Part shown: positions 60,744 through 64,000 of the stretch, piece after piece
Numbering within the stretch: position 1 is the first letter of the stretch
How the letters are laid out: each line of letters starts with the position of its first letter
From: Anas platyrhynchos
Lineage: Eukaryota; Chordata; Aves; Anseriformes; Anatidae
Assembly: GCF_047663525.1 (NCBI RefSeq)
Contig: NC_092605.1
Span: 2,666,001 to 2,730,000 of the forward strand
Reading direction: 5' to 3'
Length of the DNA stretch: 64,000 nt
Made by a program: the position numbers and the translations under genes
Notes under the pieces: model-generated
What the model was told of the DNA's origin: nothing
What the model saw: only the letters and a program-made list of their open reading frames with translations
The model's database searches: none

Positions 60744-63700
60744 ACTTCCAGTCCTGGCCTGACTTTACTCCTCTTGACTTCATTATAAAAATATCCGTTG
60801 AGTTCAGAAGGAGCAGAATAAGGTCAATCTACTGCACTGCTGTAAATCCCCCCTAAATCTTTCGTATTCATACCTCCTTAGATCGGAAGGCTTTCCTCTC
60901 AAATGGGAGATTAGAGTGTGTTGGCTCATCTCTGTACTTGAAGAGAAAATGGGGAATTGGCTATCACTTAAGGTAAATCCTTTTCTTTTTGGTCATCACT
61001 GTTTTTATGAAAAGCTTCTAGGCAACGTGTGTATTTTATCATAGAGGCTGTGTCTCCAAGGAGTTTCTATATAGAGTATTAGAAATCTTGACAATTCATG
61101 TTAGGAGACTTTTAAGGCTGCCAAAAATATCTTGCTTTGGATAGCAAGCTGCTTTTCTTTGGACCCGATCCTGAAAGCTCGGAGCATGTAGCTAACATGA
61201 CTTTGCAACCTCCCTTGCAGCCAAAAGGGGACCAGAGTAAGAAGAATTGCAGTTTCCACATACTCTGTGGTGCCAGAGTGACGTACAGCGGCATTAATGT
61301 AAAGTTGCTTTTCTCCAGATTTTAATTTCTATGTTCTTGGTTTAGCAATGCTGGCCAGGATTATTATTCTTAACCTCAGCTATTTCTTGCTTGCATGGTA
61401 AAACCAGGGGCACTGCAGACGTCTATTAAAAAATTCCCACTGAAACACTGCCTAGTTTTGGAGGTTTGCCTATGGCTTGAAGAATGACTGCTGGCTTTGT
61501 CTTTTATAGGGATGAAGCAAGCATTGTTTTTCTTATTTAATATTATAGCAATTGTTTTTTTAATACAAACAGGATGCGCATAAATGATGCGTGTGACCCT
61601 GAGGTTGCATCCTCCCTGGTCAGGCAGTACATCCCCGATGCCGTGTTCAAAGGACGGAGTGGGGATGAGCTGTGTTACTTACTACCTCTGGAAAACACTG
61701 ACAGCTTCCCAGGTAACAACAGCCTGCCATTGCATGAGGGTTGTAATGGGAAATGAAGTGGTGGGAGAAGCAGAATACAAAATTGCTGTGAAGGTCATAA
61801 TTATGTTCCCTTGCCTGTGCTGCGTAGGATTAGGGAGCCCAGAGCTGCATGAGCATCAGCCTTGAAGAAAGCCTCTGATGAACATGCTAATATTAACTCT
61901 GCAGGTGAACAAAAGAAAATCCACCAATTAATCCACAGACTAAAAACTACTGAGTCTTCTCTGGTTTCAGGATGAGGTTTCGCCCACCAGGAAGGCTGGT
62001 GGTAATCGAGAACTCTGCATTTTGTACTACCTACCTCTAAAGAGAATGGTTGTTTTGCAATGGCTTTTACATTATGGAGCTTAGTGATATGAATACTAGA
62101 AAGTATTAATCATGCTAATTATGCCAGTCTGAGCTTCTGCTAAAGAAGACTTGGCTGTTGGGCTGAGCCTGGCTCTCTCTGTCACGCAGATCTGTTCGGC
62201 CACCTCGACAGCGGTTTCTTGCAGGGGGTTGTGAATTACGAGGTCAGCAGGACAACCCTGGCAGATGTTTTCCTGAAGCTGGAGGGCAAGGAAGCCGTTG
62301 ATCACAAAGGTAAAACATTGATTCCGCTTTGCAAGTTTGGCATGATTAAGGTTCTGTATTGGGTATTCAGTTTAAAAATAAATATATGTAAGTTTCTGTT
62401 GAATGTGACTTGTCATTGCTTTTGTCAGGTCAAGAATTGCAGTTGTATAAAAATTCAGATTTCCTTTAGTGACAATTATCTTCCCAGAGAAGTCTAGATG
62501 ATTCAGTCTTGACTTACAATGAGCTTTTAAACACAAGTATTGAAGAGTGATGTTGTAAAGGATTTGAAGGGTATACTGCCCAGACCAGGAGGTGGGAAGA
62601 GAGAAAAAGTCAGAAGGCAGTTCCCAAGGCCAGTGAAGACATTGCATGTGTAGACACATGAGTCTAGGTCCAACCTCTTTCAATTCACTTATATAAATCA
62701 GTTCTGGGTAAATTACAGCCCTTTTTCTCTGTCATTGTTTCTTTTCTGACTGAGAAAAAAGCATTCCTCTATTCAGAACAGAGGGCCCTTGCTGGTTGTT
62801 TGCACTTACAAGCATGTCCTTTGAAAGCTCTTTTTGGATAACATTTCTCGTGTTGAACACGCAGCAGACGGAGACCTGGAGGAGAGGGACCAGAGCCTCG
62901 AGGTGCATCCTGAAGTGACAAGCCCCTCCCCAAGTGGCATGGCGCTCTGGAGGCAGCAAGTCTGCGCTGTGATGAGAATTCGCTTCCTGAAACTAAAGCA
63001 TGAAGGAAAGCTTCTGAGGGCCTTGTAAGTACAGGGCCCAGCCTGCACCCCTCGTGCTGGCCTGGGACTTCCCAAAGGGTTTGATTCTTCCCTGGGGTGA
63101 CTGAGGGAAAAGTATTTGGAAGCTAAGAGTTAGGTGGCAATTGCTTGAATGTTGCAGTAATAAGGACAGTTAGAACTTCTGGTAGAGCTCTGAATTGCTT
63201 AAGTTTTCCCCAGTTTTAAATTTCTCCCTGTCCTTTGCCACATGAGTCACTCCGTTGGTTAAAGGTGGAGTTCCCCTGGACCCACTCATGGTCTGTTTTT
63301 CCCTCTAGATTGCTGATGTTTGGAGTATTTATCCTTCCGATGCTTATGCTTGTCATTGGATTTCACTTATGGGACAGCTCCAGAATCTCAGAGCTGACCG
63401 CCAGATTCTATTTTCATCCCACTGGAGGCAAAATTCAAAGCAAGTCGACAAATCTTCTCATCTTCAATGATACAGGTGAAGAAGGACATGTGATGTTGGT
63501 TCGCTTTCTGCACCACTCTGAGTCCCCTTAGAGCTGATAGACCAGCCTTGTCTTCCTTTTTCTGTACGTTCCTTTATGCATCTGTGGCATTGGGAAGTGT
63601 TTTCTTGTGAGCAAAAACAAATCCAGTTTTAGTGGTGATATCTGAGTAGCTGATATTTAAAAAAATAATGAACTAAGTATTAAAAAAATGATATAACTGC

Positions 63701-64000
63701 AGAAACATTCACTGTCTTTAAAAAGTTCAGTTCATACAGGAAAAAAATATAGAAAATGTAAGTTGGCTCAGATTCTAAATGAGTTTTTTAACATACATCT
63801 GCTTTGCAAGTGGGAGCTTGTTTATAAGAGACTGTATTAAAAATCTAATTATTCTAATTTCTGTTCTTGACTTGATTTTAGGATCAGAAATTGAGGATTT
63901 CATTGCTGCTTTGAAGTTTCAAAGCATAATGCCAGAAATAGCTCTTGAGAAAAACATCACAAGCCTGCAACTACATAATGGAGCTATAAAAATATCCCTG
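52004..64000 (+). CDS. ABCA6/8/9/10-type full ABC transporter, 20 exons, continues past right edge
   Basis: This encodes the N-terminal 938 residues of a plasma-membrane-type ABC-A lipid transporter. Exons: 52004-52108, 52603-52813, 52936-53094, 53475-53575, 54427-54653, 55376-55514, 56050-56235, 56685-56805, 57345-57507, 57831-57889, 58758-58868, 59271-59446, 59762-59881, 60230-60368, 60882-60972, 61573-61712, 62190-62309, 62865-63024, 63309-63475, 63882-64000 (cut by the window). The frame is open throughout and phases match, so it looks functional. The N-terminus [12 protein letters not shown], the motif [12 protein letters not shown] and the Gln at the NBD1 switch position place it nearer human ABCA8/ABCA9/ABCA10/ABCA6 than ABCA5. 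Birds have fewer copies of this group, so I do not choose one symbol. The upstream Met is chosen; a second lies at codon 4. Confidence 0.92.
53871..53937. repeat. Polypyrimidine/TTA tract in intron 4 of the ABCA8-type gene
   Basis: About 65 bases of T with scattered C run into ATT triplets and end in TTTTCAG. It resembles a very strong acceptor, but the following bases give no in-frame ABCA sequence, and the next real exon starts at 54427. Confidence 0.7.
56478..56526. repeat. TA dinucleotide microsatellite
   Basis: About 49 bases of uninterrupted AT repeat lie in the intron after exon 7 of the ABCA8-type gene. Likely polymorphic; no function assigned. Confidence 0.9.
57831..62309 (+). CDS. 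ABCA8-type exons 10-17: first nucleotide-binding domain with altered motifs
   Basis: Walker A is GHSGSGKTA (506-514), Q-loop Gln555 is in the CPQ triplet, and Walker B is VLLLDEP (627-633) with Glu632 present. The signature is LSGRQ (607-611) instead of LSGGQ, and the switch position is Gln663 ([10 protein letters not shown]) instead of His. Gln at the switch is shared with human ABCA8, as I recall it (STQFMDEAD); the Arg in the signature is not a usual family residue. The exons have the same lengths as ABCA5 exons 10-17. The exon 12 donor is the weak GTTGGT at 59447. Confidence 0.9.
60702..60742. repeat. 41-base poly-A run
   Basis: This is an uninterrupted A homopolymer in the intron before exon 15 of the ABCA8-type gene. 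The sequence before it (TTTTTATTT) and after it shows no recognisable retroelement body and no clear target-site duplication, so I treat it as a simple repeat. The length is prone to sequencing error. Confidence 0.85.
62865..64000 (+). CDS. ABCA8-type exons 18-20: linker and start of second membrane domain (truncated by window)
   Basis: Exon 18 encodes the cytosolic linker, ending in the [21 protein letters not shown] segment that matches the ABCA8 group. Exon 19 opens with the seventh helix ([18 protein letters not shown]) and passes into the second luminal loop with an NDT site. Exon 20 is open to the last base of the window. The rest of TMD2 and NBD2 must lie to the right. The exon 18 acceptor is a CAGCAG tandem, so the start may be 62865 or 62868. 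Confidence 0.88.

Overview
This window is vertebrate nuclear DNA. It has split genes with GT-AG introns, CpG-rich promoters, a long 3' UTR and no operon structure. Short introns, homopolymer G/C runs around promoters, low visible transposon content (no Alu, L1 or clear CR1 3' end) and close protein similarity to mammalian ABCA5 suggest a bird, possibly a galliform. That assignment is inference. No bacterial, viral or plasmid genes were seen.

Layout: (1) 1-2360 probably lies in the first intron of MAP2K6, which runs on the minus strand and leaves the window to the left. A 16-base start exon candidate lies at 2362-2377, followed upstream by a G/C-rich promoter island (about 2400-3100) with a ZNF143/Staf-type motif. 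(2) 3170-3667 is a 12-bp minisatellite. (3) 4000-14600 has no gene I can support. (4) A second CpG island at 14680-14960 ends in a likely noncoding first exon of ABCA5. (5) ABCA5 runs on the plus strand. I could assemble 38 coding exons from 18185 to 43994, all in frame with consistent splice phases, giving a full-length protein of 1648 residues. Its 3' UTR ends near 46730. (6) 46730-52000 is a short spacer plus the 5' region of the next gene. It holds a perfect CRE palindrome and a plausible noncoding exon. (7) A second full-transporter gene of the ABCA6/8/9/10 group runs on the plus strand from 52004. Twenty coding exons (938 residues, through the first nucleotide-binding domain and into the second membrane half) lie in the window, and the gene continues past the right edge.

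The order MAP2K6 (minus), ABCA5 (plus), ABCA8-type gene (plus) matches the human 17q24 arrangement as I know it. The two ABCA genes share many identical exon lengths and phases, as expected of tandem duplicates. ABCA5 has a canonical first ATP site motif set and a degenerate signature in its second NBD. The ABCA8-type gene has changes in its first NBD: LSGRQ in place of LSGGQ, and Gln in place of the switch His. Most other open frames here are products of G/C-rich, purine-rich or tandem-repeat sequence and are not annotated as genes.
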